A stretch of DNA of 64,000 nucleotides, taken from NCBI RefSeq assembly GCF_000801955.1, contig NZ_JSZO01000001.1, positions 744,001 to 808,000 of the forward strand, in the 5' to 3' direction. Position numbers and translations under genes: made by a program. A model generated the notes under the pieces. It was given only the letters and a program-made list of their open reading frames with translations. It ran no database searches and was not told where the DNA came from. Numbering within the stretch: position 1 is the stretch's first letter; each line of letters starts with the position of its first letter. This document shows, piece by piece, positions 30,965-41,000 of the stretch. Origin of the DNA: Ralstonia sp. A12. GTDB taxonomy: Bacteria; Pseudomonadota; Gammaproteobacteria; Burkholderiales; Burkholderiaceae.

Positions 30965-30988
30965 AGGGCGGCTTCGGCCGCCCTTTTT
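30965..30988 (+). terminator. Rho-independent terminator of rne
   Basis: AGGGCGGC (30965-30972), a TTCG tetraloop and GCCGCCCT (30977-30984), followed by Ts, 52 bp after the rne stop. Confidence 0.88.
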
Positions 30989-31108
30989 CCTGTGCGCTAC
31001 GCGCGGAGCGAGAACTGTGCTCCCCGCGTCAAACAGGGGCTGCGCTACACTCGAAGATGTATCCAGCGTGATCGTCCTGCTTTCTGGATTGACGCGCCGC
31101 AACACACC

Positions 31109-32230
31109 ATGACCGAAACCGTCATCCCCCTCTACGATCTGCGCGACGGCCAGCACCATCGCGCCACGGTGCCTGCCGTGCCGGACATGCTCGTCCCCGC
31201 GCAGGGTTGGCTGGCAGACACGCGCGGCCGCCGGCTGCACGATCTGCGCATCTCGGTCACGGATCGCTGCAACTTCCGCTGCGTCTATTGCATGCCGAAG
31301 GACGTGTTCGACAAGGACTACCGCTTCCTGCGTCACTCCGAGTTGCTGTCGTTCGAAGAGATCGAGCGCATGGCGCGCCTGTTCATTGAGCACGGCGTCG
31401 AGAAGATCCGCCTCACAGGCGGCGAGCCGCTGCTGCGCAAGGACATCGAACGCTTGGTCGAAATGCTGGCACGCCTGACCACGATGCAAGGCAAACCGCT
31501 GGACCTGACACTCACCACCAACGGTGCTCTGCTGGCACGCAAGGCGCAATCGCTCAAGGATGCCGGCCTGAACCGCGTGACCGTCAGCCTGGATGCCATC
31601 GACGACGCGGCCTTCCGCCGCATGAACGACGTCGACTTTGCCGTGGGTGAAGTGCTGCACGGTATCGAGGTCGCGCAAAAGGTGGGCCTCGCGCCAATCA
31701 AGGTCAACATGGTCGTCAAGAAAGACGACAACGACAGCCAGATCGTGCCGATGGCGCGCCACTTCCGGGGCAGCGGCATCATCGTGCGTTTCATCGAATA
31801 CATGGACGTGGGCACGACCAACCACTGGGAGATGGGCTCCGTCGTGCCTTCGGCCGAGGTGGTCAAGCGCCTGTCCGAAGCGTTTCCGCTGGAGCCGGTC
31901 ACCGCCAACTACAGCGGCGAGACCGCCGAACGTTGGCGCTATGTGGATGGTGCGGGCGAGATCGGCGTGATCTCAAGCGTCACGCAGGCGTTCTGCCACG
32001 ACTGCACCCGCGCGCGGCTGTCGACCGAAGGCAAGCTGTACCTGTGCCTGTTCGCGACCGAAGGCTTCGACCTGCGCGCCCTGCTGCGTGGTGGCGCGTC
32101 CGACATCGAACTCTCCAATACGATTCGTGCCATCTGGCAGGGCCGTGCAGATCGCTACTCCGAACTGCGTGCCAACGGCCAGGCCCATCCGGCCGGCCGG
32201 CGCATCGAAATGTCCTACATCGGCGGCTGA
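31109..32230 (+). CDS. moaA: GTP 3',8-cyclase MoaA
   Basis: A radical SAM enzyme that starts molybdopterin synthesis from GTP. The 373-residue protein has the SAM cluster motif CNFRCVYC (Cys54, Cys58, Cys61), TGGEPLLR, and the C-terminal second-cluster cysteines in [10 protein letters not shown] and LYLCLF. About 35 residues precede the domain; the C-terminus lacks the common double glycine position only partly, ending SYIGG. The ATG at 31109 is chosen because the frame upstream (to 30992) is non-coding leader. It leads moaA-mobA-moeA. Confidence 0.95.
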   Translation: MTETVIPLYDLRDGQHHRATVPAVPDMLVPAQGWLADTRGRRLHDLRISVTDRCNFRCVYCMPKDVFDKDYRFLRHSELLSFEEIERMARLFIEHGVEKIRLTGGEPLLRKDIERLVEMLARLTTMQGKPLDLTLTTNGALLARKAQSLKDAGLNRVTVSLDAIDDAAFRRMNDVDFAVGEVLHGIEVAQKVGLAPIKVNMVVKKDDNDSQIVPMARHFRGSGIIVRFIEYMDVGTTNHWEMGSVVPSAEVVKRLSEAFPLEPVTANYSGETAERWRYVDGAGEIGVISSVTQAFCHDCTRARLSTEGKLYLCLFATEGFDLRALLRGGASDIELSNTIRAIWQGRADRYSELRANGQAHPAGRRIEMSYIGG

Positions 32231-32248
32231 GCCCGCTTAGCCAACCAC

Positions 32249-32863
32249 ATGATTCCGACATCCGACATCACCGGCCTGATCCTGGCCGGCGGCCGGGGCA
32301 GCCGCATGGGCGGCGTCGACAAGGGCCTACAGACCTTCCGCGGCGCGCCGATGGCGATGCATACACTGATGCGCCTGTCGCCGCAGGTGGATCACATGCT
32401 GATCAACGCCAACCGCAATCTGGCCGCGTACGAGTCGTTTGGCGTGCCGGTGGTAGTGGATTCGGTGCCGGACTTTGCCGGGCCGCTGGCCGGTGTGCTC
32501 GCGGGGCTGGAGCAATGCCAGACGCGCTATCTGCTGACTGCACCGTGTGACTCGCCATTCGTGCCAACCGACCTTGCAGCCAAGCTCTCGGCCGCGCTTG
32601 AATACGCCGACGCGCGTATCGCCATGCCGGTGACGATGGAGCCGGATGCACACGGTCAACCGCGCAAGCAGGTACAGCCGGTATTCTGTTTGATTGATGC
32701 ACTGCTGGCTGACGACCTGATCGCCTACCTGCAAGGCGGTGGCCGTAAGATCGAAACCTGGACAGCGCGCCACTCAACGGTGGAAGTGCTGTTCGACGAC
32801 ACCGCCGCCTTCGCCAACATCAACACGCTGGAAGAACTGCACCACCTGGCCGAGCGCCGCTAG
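32249..32863 (+). CDS. mobA: Molybdenum cofactor guanylyltransferase
   Basis: MobA attaches GMP to molybdopterin to form the bis-MGD cofactor of DMSO-reductase-type enzymes. The 204-residue protein has the nucleotidyltransferase motif LILAGGRGSRMGGVDKGL (10-27) and the later TAPCDSPFVP metal-binding segment. It starts 18 bp after moaA. Confidence 0.95.
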   Translation: MIPTSDITGLILAGGRGSRMGGVDKGLQTFRGAPMAMHTLMRLSPQVDHMLINANRNLAAYESFGVPVVVDSVPDFAGPLAGVLAGLEQCQTRYLLTAPCDSPFVPTDLAAKLSAALEYADARIAMPVTMEPDAHGQPRKQVQPVFCLIDALLADDLIAYLQGGGRKIETWTARHSTVEVLFDDTAAFANINTLEELHHLAERR

Positions 32864-32890
32864 AGCGCCGCCCTCTCCCTCACCGACGTC

Positions 32891-34171
32891 ATGACCACCC
32901 TCGCCTCCGTCGTCTCCTGCTTGTCCGATTACGATCCGAACGCACTGCCCGTCGCGCAAGCGCAAGCCATCATGCGCGGCTTCGTGCAGCCGGTCAGCGG
33001 CTTTGCACGCGTGCCGATCCGCAGCGCGCTCGACCGTGTGCTGGCTGAAGATGTGCTGTCGCCCATCGACGTGCCTTCGCATGACAACTCGGCGATGGAC
33101 GGTTTCGCCTTTGCCAGCACAGAACTCTCGCGTGGTGAAGGTGAGGTGTCGTTGCGCGTCATCGGCACGGCGTACGCAGGTGTCGCCTTCGACGGTGCAC
33201 CCGGCGCCGGCGAGACCGTACGCGTAATGACCGGCGCCGTCATGCCCGCCGGCTGCGATACGGTGATCCCGCAGGAATTCACTCAGTGCGATGCGAGCAC
33301 CGTCCGCTTTGCCCGCGATGCCGTACGTACCGGCGACAACCGCCGCCTGCGCGGCGAAGACCTCGCCCAGGGCAGCGCAGCGCTGGCGGCCGGCCGCATC
33401 CTCCGCCCGGCCGATATCGGCATGCTCGCCTCATTGGGCATCGCCGAAGTGGCGGTGCGCCGCAAGCTGCGCGTAGCGTTCTTCTCCACCGGCGACGAGC
33501 TGCGTTCCATCGGTGAACCACTCGACGCGGGCTGCGTGTACGACTCGAACCGCTACACGCTGCACGGCATGCTCTCGCGCCTGGGCGTGGAACTGATCGA
33601 CATGGGCGTGGTGCGCGACGACCCGGCCGCGCTCGAAGCCGCCTTCCGCAGCGCCGCCGAAAACGCCGATGCAATCATCACCTCAGGCGGCGTGTCCGTC
33701 GGCGAGGCCGATTTCACCAAGCAGATGATGGCCAAGCTCGGCGACGTGACCTTCTGGAAGATCGCCATGCGCCCAGGCCGGCCGATGGCCTTCGGGCGCA
33801 TCGCTTCCAATGGCCGCAGTGCATTCCTGTTCGGCCTGCCGGGCAACCCCGTGGCGGTGATGGTGACGTTCTATCACTTCGTGCGTGGCGCCCTGCTGCG
33901 CATGATGGGTGCCACCGAACCGGGCGCGCCGCTGGTGCCGGCCGTGAGCGTGGCACCGATCCGCAAACGCCCTGGCCGCACGGAGTATCAGCGCGCCATT
34001 GCGGCGTTGAACGATCGCGGTCAGCTCGAAGTGCGCCTGACGGGCCAACAAGGTTCGGGCGTGCTGCGTTCCATGAGTGAAGCGAACTGCTTTGTGGTGC
34101 TCGCACATGAGCAAGGGCAGGTCAACGCGGGCGATGCGGTGCAGATCCTGCTGTTCGACGGACTGGTCTAG
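32891..34171 (+). CDS. moeA: Molybdopterin molybdenumtransferase
   Basis: MoeA inserts molybdate into adenylylated molybdopterin. The 426-residue protein shows MoeA features: domain III motif FFSTGDELRSIGEPL, the SGGVSVGEADF loop, PGRPMAFGRI and GLPGNPVAVMVTF, with a C-terminal beta-barrel domain. It starts 27 bp after mobA and completes the molybdenum cofactor cluster. Confidence 0.96.
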   Translation: MTTLASVVSCLSDYDPNALPVAQAQAIMRGFVQPVSGFARVPIRSALDRVLAEDVLSPIDVPSHDNSAMDGFAFASTELSRGEGEVSLRVIGTAYAGVAFDGAPGAGETVRVMTGAVMPAGCDTVIPQEFTQCDASTVRFARDAVRTGDNRRLRGEDLAQGSAALAAGRILRPADIGMLASLGIAEVAVRRKLRVAFFSTGDELRSIGEPLDAGCVYDSNRYTLHGMLSRLGVELIDMGVVRDDPAALEAAFRSAAENADAIITSGGVSVGEADFTKQMMAKLGDVTFWKIAMRPGRPMAFGRIASNGRSAFLFGLPGNPVAVMVTFYHFVRGALLRMMGATEPGAPLVPAVSVAPIRKRPGRTEYQRAIAALNDRGQLEVRLTGQQGSGVLRSMSEANCFVVLAHEQGQVNAGDAVQILLFDGLV

Positions 34172-34350
34172 CCCGTTGCTGCGATAGGGCAGCCCCATCA
34201 CGGTGCGGGCGTGGCGCTCACGGCGCCTTGTGCTGGAAGCAACGTCGCATGTTGTCGGTTTTTTGCGTCACCCTCGGGGCGCGGGTATCGGCGGGTCGGT
34301 CGATTCGCTACACTTTGCGCCAGTTTGACTGTTTGAGCTTGTGTGACGCC

Positions 34351-34629
34351 ATGATGACCAAGGAGATTGCCTACCTCCACCCCGCCCACACAGCGCGTGC
34401 GCTGGTGCTGGTCTACCTGTGTTTCTCGCTTCCGGTCGTGGGGCTGTTCTTCTTTGTCGGCTTTGTCCGCTATGGTGAACTGCCGACGATCGTGGTGCTG
34501 AGCGGATTGATACTCAATGCGCTGGTTGGTTTTGGCGCGCTGTGGCTCGCCTGCCATGCCTACAACTGGGTCGCTGAGCGTTTTGGCGGCATCGAAATCT
34601 TGCTGCGCGACGTGCCGGAAGAAACCTGA
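34351..34629 (+). CDS. Small two-helix membrane protein
   Basis: A 92-residue protein with no family that I recognise. Two hydrophobic helices are clear (about 14-38, LVLVYLCFSLPVVGLFFFVGFV, and 45-68, PTIVVLSGLILNALVGFGALWL), joined by a short loop, with a C-terminus of about 20 residues in the cytoplasm or periplasm. The ATG at 34351 gives MMTKEIAYLHP; the upstream frame to 34228 is poor. It sits 179 bp after moeA and before a strong terminator, so it may be read with the molybdenum genes or on its own. Confidence 0.65.
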   Translation: MMTKEIAYLHPAHTARALVLVYLCFSLPVVGLFFFVGFVRYGELPTIVVLSGLILNALVGFGALWLACHAYNWVAERFGGIEILLRDVPEET

Positions 34630-34646
34630 TCTAGGTACCTACGGAT

Positions 34647-34683
34647 AAAAAGAAGGGGCGGAAATTTCCGCCCCTTTTCTTTT
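34647..34683. terminator. Bidirectional terminator between the small membrane gene and rmuC
   Basis: AAGGGGCGG and CCGCCCCTT arms around an AAATTT centre, flanked by an A-run on one side and a T-run on the other. It separates the two convergent genes. Confidence 0.88.
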
Positions 34684-34704
34684 GCTGATGCTAATGCTGA
34701 TGGC

Positions 34705-36198
34705 CTATTCCGCCTCGGCTTCGTCATCCTGCCCATTCAACGCCGGGGCCGTTTCCAGCCCCAGCACGTTCTGCGCGGAATCGCTCGGCAGCGCTTCCAC
34801 AGCCTTGAGCTTTCGATTCATCTGACGCGTGCGCACCTCGGCCTGCTCGATGTTGCTGACGGCGCGTTCCAGTGTCTTCTTGGTCGCGGCCAGCACGTCG
34901 CCGAATTTGCCGAACTCGCTCTTCACTGCACCCAGCACTTGCCAGACTTCGCTGGAACGCTTTTCCAGCGCCAGCGTGCGGAAGCCCATCTGCAGGCTGT
35001 TCAAGATGGCCGTGAGCGTGGTCGGCCCCGCCACCGTCACGCGGAATTTGCGCTGCAGCTCATCGGTCAAGCCCGGGCGGCGCAACACCTCGGCGTAGAG
35101 GCCCTCCGTCGGCAGGAAGAGGATCGCGAAGTCGGTTGTAGCCGGCGGCGCGATGTACTTCTCGTGGATGGTCTGCGCTTCCTTGCGCACTGCGACTTCC
35201 AGCTCTCGGCTGGCGGCAGCAGCGGCATCCGCATCAGCACGCTCCTGCGCGTCGAGCAGGCGCTCGTACTGTTCCTTCGGGAACTTGGCGTCGATCGGCA
35301 GCCAAACGGTGGCGTCGCGGTCCGCATCGGTCTTGCCGGGCAGGCGGATGGCGAATTCCACGCGTGCGCCGGTGCCTTGCACGGTCTCGACGTTCTTGTC
35401 GTATTGCTCTGGCGTGAGCATCTGTTCCAGCAGCATCTCAAGCTGGACTTCGCCCCAGGTGCCGCGCGTCTTCACGTTGGTCAGCACCTTCTTCAGGTCG
35501 CCCACGCCTTGGGCCAGCGCCTGCATTTCACCCAGGCCGCGGTGCACCTGCTCCAACCGATCCGACACCAGCTTGAACGATTCGCCCAGGCGTTGCTCCA
35601 GCGTGGCGTGCAGCTTTTCGTCGACGGTGCGGCGCATCTCGTCGAGCTTGGTGGCGTTGTTGGCCTCGATGTCCTTGAGCTTTTGCTCCAGCGTGGCGCG
35701 CACCTCGGCCAGACGGCGTTCGTTGCCCTCGCCCAGTTGGGCGAGCTGCTGCTGCATGGTCTCACCGAATCGGCGCAGCGCATTGCCCTGCTCTTCGCGC
35801 GCCTGCTGGGCCTGCTGCTGCAGGCTCTGACGCACGGCTTCGAGCTGCTGGGTATTCGTCTCGGTCAGCTTGGTGAGCTGCTGGGCGAACGTGTCGATCT
35901 GGTTGTTCTGCAGCGTGGCGACGCTGGTGAGTTGGGTCGCCAGCACTTGCTGGAACTGGCCAAGCTGCTGCGTGACGTCGCTGCGGCCGATGCGGGCGGT
36001 CTCGGCAATCTCGCCTCGCAACTCGCGCTCGATGCGTTCGTTGCCACGCGCAAGCTCCCGCATGAGCCCATCCTGCAGCGCAGCCAGCAGTGGCGACACA
36101 TCGTTCACAGCCGGGCGCGACACGCCACGCCAGATCAGCACACACAGCACGGCCACGATGGCCACGCCAAGCAACGTCAGTAAAGCCAACCAATCCAT
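34705..36198 (-). CDS. rmuC: DNA recombination protein RmuC
   Basis: RmuC limits inversion at short repeats and has a predicted nuclease-like fold. The 497-residue protein has an N-terminal membrane anchor (about 4-24), a long coiled coil (about 40-235, rich in Gln and Glu) and the conserved RmuC domain with GTWGEVQLEMLLEQML and DAKFPKEQYERLL. It starts 12 bp after the 2-hydroxyacid dehydrogenase gene. Confidence 0.95.
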   Translation of the reverse strand: MDWLALLTLLGVAIVAVLCVLIWRGVSRPAVNDVSPLLAALQDGLMRELARGNERIERELRGEIAETARIGRSDVTQQLGQFQQVLATQLTSVATLQNNQIDTFAQQLTKLTETNTQQLEAVRQSLQQQAQQAREEQGNALRRFGETMQQQLAQLGEGNERRLAEVRATLEQKLKDIEANNATKLDEMRRTVDEKLHATLEQRLGESFKLVSDRLEQVHRGLGEMQALAQGVGDLKKVLTNVKTRGTWGEVQLEMLLEQMLTPEQYDKNVETVQGTGARVEFAIRLPGKTDADRDATVWLPIDAKFPKEQYERLLDAQERADADAAAAASRELEVAVRKEAQTIHEKYIAPPATTDFAILFLPTEGLYAEVLRRPGLTDELQRKFRVTVAGPTTLTAILNSLQMGFRTLALEKRSSEVWQVLGAVKSEFGKFGDVLAATKKTLERAVSNIEQAEVRTRQMNRKLKAVEALPSDSAQNVLGLETAPALNGQDDEAEAE

Positions 36199-36210
36199 AG
36201 GGGTGTTCGA

Positions 36211-37215
36211 TCAGGAAGCGGTGCGCTGCACAGTCAGCGCATCTGGGTTCAACAGGTTGGGCGGCTGGCCTGCGCGCGGGCCAAAACCGAGTGCGGCGAT
36301 CAAGTTGTCAGCCGCCATGTTGGCCATGCCGAGGCGAGTGCCCAACGTGGCACTGGCAATGTGCGGTGTGAGCGCGACATGCTCGGCTTCCAGCAGGGCC
36401 GGATGCACCTTCGGCTCGCCCTCGTACACATCAAGGCCGGCCGCGAAGATGCGCTTTTCAGCCAATGCCTGCGCCAGCGCTGCATCATCGACGATGCCGC
36501 CACGCGCGAGGTTGACCAGCGTGGCGGTCGGCTTCATCTGCGCCAGCTCAGCCGCACCGATGGCATGGTGGCTTTCCTTGGAATACGGCAGCACCAGCAC
36601 GAGGTGATCGGCTTGCTTCAGCAGTTCTTCCTTGCTGACATACGCGGCACGTGTGTCCTGCTCGATCTCGGGCGCAAGCCGGCTGCGGTTGTGATAGATC
36701 ACGCGCATCGAGAAGCCGCTCGCACGCCGCGCCAGCGCCTGCCCGATACGGCCCATGCCGAGAATGCCCAGCGTGCTGCCGTACACCTCGGCACCAAGAA
36801 ACATGTCATACGTCCAGCGCTTCCACTGCCCCGCGCGCAGCCAGTGCTCGGATTCCGGCACGCGGCGCGCAGCCGCCATCAGCAGCGCCCAGCCGAAGTC
36901 GGCGGTGGTCTCGGTCAGGATGTCCGGCGTGTTGGTGGCGAGAATACCCGCGCGCGTCATCGCCGCGAGGTCGAAGTTGTTGTAGCCGACGGCCATGTTG
37001 CACACCGCGCGCAGCGTCGGTACACGGTTGATCAGGTCGGCGTTGATGGTGTCGGCGGCGTTGGACAGCAACCCCACTCGGCCCTGCAGGCGCTCGGCCA
37101 GGGCCTCGGGCGGATAGACGACGTCCGCCTGGTTGTCGATCACGTCGAAGGTTTCGCGCAGGCGTTCCAGCACTTCGGGAAACATCGCGCGGGTGACAAG
37201 GATTCCGGGTTTCAT
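36211..37215 (-). CDS. D-2-hydroxyacid dehydrogenase (glyoxylate/2-ketoacid reductase type)
   Basis: A 334-residue NAD(P)-dependent reductase of the D-isomer family. The Rossmann motif GMGRIG is at 153-158, the substrate arginine at 238 (NLARGG), the DVYEGEP glutamate near 265 and the catalytic His285 (TPHIASAT). The layout suits glyoxylate/hydroxypyruvate or 2-ketogluconate reductase (GhrB-like), but the substrate cannot be settled from sequence. It lies between nhaD and rmuC in a tight group (19 and 12 bp gaps). Confidence 0.9.
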   Translation of the reverse strand: MKPGILVTRAMFPEVLERLRETFDVIDNQADVVYPPEALAERLQGRVGLLSNAADTINADLINRVPTLRAVCNMAVGYNNFDLAAMTRAGILATNTPDILTETTADFGWALLMAAARRVPESEHWLRAGQWKRWTYDMFLGAEVYGSTLGILGMGRIGQALARRASGFSMRVIYHNRSRLAPEIEQDTRAAYVSKEELLKQADHLVLVLPYSKESHHAIGAAELAQMKPTATLVNLARGGIVDDAALAQALAEKRIFAAGLDVYEGEPKVHPALLEAEHVALTPHIASATLGTRLGMANMAADNLIAALGFGPRAGQPPNLLNPDALTVQRTAS

Positions 37216-37234
37216 ACGCTCAGCACACGTTCGG

Positions 37235-38644
37235 TTAGCGGAAGAAAACGAAGGTCATCAATACAAAGATCGGCACCAGAATGCACACCGACCACAGCAT
37301 GTAGCCGAAGAAGCTCGGCATCTGCAGGCCGCGGCTTTCGGCGATGGCCTTGACCATCAGGTTCGGCGCATTGCCGATGTAGGTGTTGGCGCCCATGAAC
37401 ACCGCTGCAGCCGAAATGGCGGCCAGCGTGGAAGCGCCTTCGGTCATCAGCATCTTGGCATCGCCGCCCGCGGTGTTGAAGAACACGAGATACGTCGGCG
37501 CGTTATCCAGGAAGGACGAGAGCAACCCCGTCGCCCAGAAATACATCGCGTTGTTCGGCTGCCCGGCGCCGTCGTTCACGAGACGAACGATCATCGCGAA
37601 CGGACCATCCACGCCCGCCTTGAGCATGGCGATGACCGGCCCGATGGTGATGAAGATGCCGGCGAAAAGCTTGGCGACTTCCAGGATGGGCTCCCAGTTG
37701 AATTCGTTGCCGGTGCGGGCGCTGGCGGGCGTGAGCCACAGCGATAGCAAGGCGATGCAGACCAACCCGATGTCACGCACCACGTTCTGCAGCAACACCT
37801 CAGTGCCCATCACGTGGAAAACGATACCGGGCTTCCACAGCCCGCTCATCAGCACGAGGCCCAGGATGCCGGCCAGCAGGATGAAGTTGACGTTGCCCTC
37901 GAAGCGCAGGGGGCCGGCATCATCCGGTGTGGCATCGGTGATGTTGGGCAGCTCTTCCTTGCCCGTGTGGTAGTAGTAGCTGTCGACCGCGAAGAAGATC
38001 GCCAGCAGCAGCACCCACATCATCAGTGTTTCGCGCCAGAGGTATTTCGCAGTCCAGAAGAAGTCGACGCCCTGCAGGAAACCGAGGAACAGCGGCGGAT
38101 CGCCCAGCGGCGTCAGTGCCCCGCCCGCGTTGGCCACCAGGAAGATGAAGAACACGACGACGTGTGCGCGGTGCCGGCGTGCCTCGTTGGCGCGCAGCAG
38201 CGGCCGGATCAGCAGCATGGCTGCCCCGGTCGTCCCCATGATGCTGGCCAGTCCCGTGCCCAGCGCAATCAGGCCGGTATTGAGTTTGGGCGTGCCGTGG
38301 ATGTTGCCGCGAATACAGATGCCGCCAGCCACCACATACAGTGCGGCGATCAGCGCGATGAAGGGAATGTACTCTGCAAGCGCCGCGTGAACTACCGAGG
38401 CGATGGCCGCCTCACCGCCGAAGCCGATGCCGAACGGCACCAGAAACGCCAGCGCCCATGCTGCTGCGATCTTGCCGTAGTGGTCGTGCCAAAGCTTGGG
38501 GGCCAGAAGCGGCGCAATCGCAATCGACAGCAGGATGCCGGCAAACGGCACACCCCACCCGAGCGACAACTCCGCGCCATTCACGTCGGCCGCACGCGCC
38601 AGACCACAGACAAACAGGAAGACAAGGGGCCAGAGGCGTTTCAC
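37235..38644 (-). CDS. nhaD: NhaD-type Na+/H+ antiporter
   Basis: A 469-residue polytopic membrane protein of the ion transporter superfamily, with about 12 hydrophobic helices. An N-terminal signal-like segment (LWPLVFLFVCGLARA) precedes GWGVPFAGILLSIAIAPLL. Conserved NhaD features are the NAGGALTPLGDPPLFLGF and FLDNAPTYLVFF stretches that carry the ion-pathway residues. The start codon is GTG (38644), with AGGAG 9 bp upstream. Citrate or arsenite transport is less likely given the NhaD-like GDPPLFL and DNAPTYL motifs. Confidence 0.85.
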   Translation of the reverse strand: MKRLWPLVFLFVCGLARAADVNGAELSLGWGVPFAGILLSIAIAPLLAPKLWHDHYGKIAAAWALAFLVPFGIGFGGEAAIASVVHAALAEYIPFIALIAALYVVAGGICIRGNIHGTPKLNTGLIALGTGLASIMGTTGAAMLLIRPLLRANEARRHRAHVVVFFIFLVANAGGALTPLGDPPLFLGFLQGVDFFWTAKYLWRETLMMWVLLLAIFFAVDSYYYHTGKEELPNITDATPDDAGPLRFEGNVNFILLAGILGLVLMSGLWKPGIVFHVMGTEVLLQNVVRDIGLVCIALLSLWLTPASARTGNEFNWEPILEVAKLFAGIFITIGPVIAMLKAGVDGPFAMIVRLVNDGAGQPNNAMYFWATGLLSSFLDNAPTYLVFFNTAGGDAKMLMTEGASTLAAISAAAVFMGANTYIGNAPNLMVKAIAESRGLQMPSFFGYMLWSVCILVPIFVLMTFVFFR

Positions 38645-38783
38645 GTAGGCGTTCTCCTAAACGTTGGCGCGCTGCGAAACCACGCGCCGCACGAACAAAG
38701 ACGCCAGTGTAAACGCCTAGGGCCTATCAGCCGATGAAACGTACACACATGTTTGACAGGGCTGCCTGGGCCGCCCCAGAGCG

Positions 38784-39515
38784 TCAAGCGCCCGTCACGA
38801 CGATCACGTGCACGCGGTACGGGCCGTGCGCGCCCAGCACGATGGTCTGCTCGATATCCCCCGTGCGCGACGGCCCGCTGATGACGTTGGTGGCGCGCGG
38901 CAATTCGCCCCGCTCCGCACGCATCAGCGCGTAGGCATCCTCCAGGTGGGCAACGATGCGCGACTGCGGCACCACGGCGATATGTGTCTCGGGAAGCAAC
39001 GCCGCGGAGGCCACGTTCTCCGGCCCCGACAGCAGCATCAGCGAGCCAGTCTCGGCAATCGCGCAGAAGCAGCCGGTGATGCCGACAAGGTCGCCGTGGT
39101 CATGGTCGGCTTGCGGCTCACGCACAGGCGGGCGGAATTCAACGTTGATGCCAGCGGTAGCCCAATCAAGCGATTGCAGCGTCGTCCACGCCACCGCCTG
39201 CGGCTTGAAGTTCAGTCCCGACAGGTAGCGAGCAGCGGCAGCGGGCACATCAGCCAATGCGGCGACGGACTCCAGCGTGGAAGCCATCTTCAGCGCCTGC
39301 TCGGCAAAGTGGGCGGCGAGGTTCTCGGGCATCGGCGGGCGTGGACCGGCCGGATGGCGTGCGAGGTAGTCAGCCACAGCATCGCGCTCGCCCTGCGTGG
39401 GCTGCTCGGGACGATGCTGCGCGTTGCGGATGCGCGCGAAGATGGCGTCGCGTGCGCGGGTCGTGTCGAGCGGATCAACAGGATCCTGCGTGGGGGAATC
39501 GGCTCGTGTGGTCAT
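38784..39515 (-). CDS. lutC: Lactate utilization protein C (LUD domain)
   Basis: A 243-residue LUD-domain protein with GITGCFCAIAETGSLML and ATNVISGPSRTGDIE, the hallmarks of LutC/YkgG. In other bacteria LutABC oxidises L-lactate, but lutA and lutB are not beside it here; upstream is pncB (122 bp) and downstream nhaD (139 bp). The cysteine-containing GCFCAI stretch is typical of the family. So it may act with LutAB encoded elsewhere. The ATG at 39515 opens a low-complexity leader of about 20 residues. Confidence 0.88.
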   Translation of the reverse strand: MTTRADSPTQDPVDPLDTTRARDAIFARIRNAQHRPEQPTQGERDAVADYLARHPAGPRPPMPENLAAHFAEQALKMASTLESVAALADVPAAAARYLSGLNFKPQAVAWTTLQSLDWATAGINVEFRPPVREPQADHDHGDLVGITGCFCAIAETGSLMLLSGPENVASAALLPETHIAVVPQSRIVAHLEDAYALMRAERGELPRATNVISGPSRTGDIEQTIVLGAHGPYRVHVIVVTGA

Positions 39516-39637
39516 GTCCGGAACGGCTTGCGTGGGATCGGTCGATTATACGAGCCGGTTGTGAGCGCATCGCGCCAGCACCAGGCAATGCCGTTGAAAG
39601 TTATTGGACGCCCGCGTGAGCCCGATTGCATGCCACG

Positions 39638-40819
39638 CTACTGCACGCCAAACACCTGCTTGAGGTACGTGAGATAGGCCGGGTCGTCACACATGGTCTT
39701 CTCGGGCGCGTCCGACAGCTTGGCGACGGGCTGCCCGTTGCAGCGGACCATCTTGATGACGATCTGCAGTGGTGTGTAGCCGAGATCGTTGGTCAGGTTG
39801 GTGCCCACGCCAAAGGCCAGCTTGCAGCGCCCATGGAAGCGCTCAAACAGGGCGATGACCTTGGGCATGTCCAGGCTGTCGGAGAAGATCAGCGCCTTCG
39901 ACTTGGGCTCGGCGCGCATGTCTTCGTAGTGCTTGAGCATGCGCTCGCCCCACTCGAATGGGTCGCCGGAATCGTGGCGCACGCCGTCGAAGAGCTTGCA
40001 GAAGAACATGTCGAAATCGCGCAGGAAGGCGTCAAAGCCATAGGTATCCGACAGCGCAACACCCAGGTCGCCACGGTATTCCTTGGCCCAGGTTTCCAGC
40101 GCGAAGGTCTGCGAATCCCGCAGGCGCGGGCCGAGCGCCTGGCAGGCCTGCAGGTATTCGTGCGCCATCGTGCCCAACGGCGTCATGCCGTGCTTCATGG
40201 CGAAATAGACGTTGCTGGTGCCCGCGTACTGCGCGCCAAGCTGCGTGCGCGTCTCCAGCAGCACATGCTCGTGCCAGGTGTGCGAGAAGCGGCGGCGCGT
40301 GCCGTAGTCGGCGATGCGGCAGTCTTCCAGGCCCGGGCGCATGAGCGAGCCCAGCTTGTTGGTCAGGCGGCGCTTGCCTTCATCCCATTGCGGGTGGCTC
40401 TGCGTGCGGCTGAAAAACACCTCGTTGACGATGGCCAGTACCGGCACCTCGAACATGATCGTGTGCAGCCACGGTCCGGCGATCACGATCTCGATCTGGC
40501 CGTCGTTGCCGACGTCATTGACAACAGCCGGGCGCACCTCGATGTACTTCTCGTTCAGGTGGAACAGGCCGAGAAAATCGACGAAATCGCTTTTGATGAA
40601 GCGCAGGCCGCGCAGGTACTCCAGCTCCGCCTCGGTAAAGCGCAGCGTGCAGAGATGGCGGATTTCGGCGCGGATCTCCTCGATGAACGGCACCAGATCA
40701 ACGCCGGCATTGCGGCACTTGAAGCGGTATTCGACGTGTGCACCAGGAAAGTGATGCAGCACCACCTGCATCATGGTGAACTTGTACAGATCGGTATCGA
40801 GCAGCGAGTGGATGATCAT
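39638..40819 (-). CDS. pncB: Nicotinate phosphoribosyltransferase
   Basis: PncB salvages nicotinate into NAD synthesis. The 393-residue protein begins [18 protein letters not shown], the family start, and has [16 protein letters not shown] with the histidine that is phosphorylated. The ATG at 40819 is used rather than an in-frame TTG eight codons upstream. Divergent from prfB. Confidence 0.97.
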   Translation of the reverse strand: MIIHSLLDTDLYKFTMMQVVLHHFPGAHVEYRFKCRNAGVDLVPFIEEIRAEIRHLCTLRFTEAELEYLRGLRFIKSDFVDFLGLFHLNEKYIEVRPAVVNDVGNDGQIEIVIAGPWLHTIMFEVPVLAIVNEVFFSRTQSHPQWDEGKRRLTNKLGSLMRPGLEDCRIADYGTRRRFSHTWHEHVLLETRTQLGAQYAGTSNVYFAMKHGMTPLGTMAHEYLQACQALGPRLRDSQTFALETWAKEYRGDLGVALSDTYGFDAFLRDFDMFFCKLFDGVRHDSGDPFEWGERMLKHYEDMRAEPKSKALIFSDSLDMPKVIALFERFHGRCKLAFGVGTNLTNDLGYTPLQIVIKMVRCNGQPVAKLSDAPEKTMCDDPAYLTYLKQVFGVQ

Positions 40820-40965
40820 TGCTTCATTGCGGCGGCGCGCCAAAAACCACGTGGATTGGGCGTCATGCTAACCGAAGCCCACGAAGTCACCTGCGGCCGT
40901 CATAGAAATCCGCCCGAAACACCGCTTTTACGCCCTCGCGCAGGCGGGAAACCCCTTGATTCCGC

Positions 40966-40971
40966 TATAAT
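40966..40971 (+). promoter_or_regulatory. -10 element for prfB
   Basis: A perfect TATAAT 30 bp before the prfB ATG. The -35 region is not well conserved. Confidence 0.5.
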
Positions 40972-41000
40972 TTCTGGTTTCCGACCGGATTTTTTGCACC

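Noticed and set aside
30914-31108. A molybdenum cofactor riboswitch before moaA
   Set aside because: The 195-bp gap holds the rne terminator and a weak inverted repeat only; I could not see the conserved Moco RNA elements.
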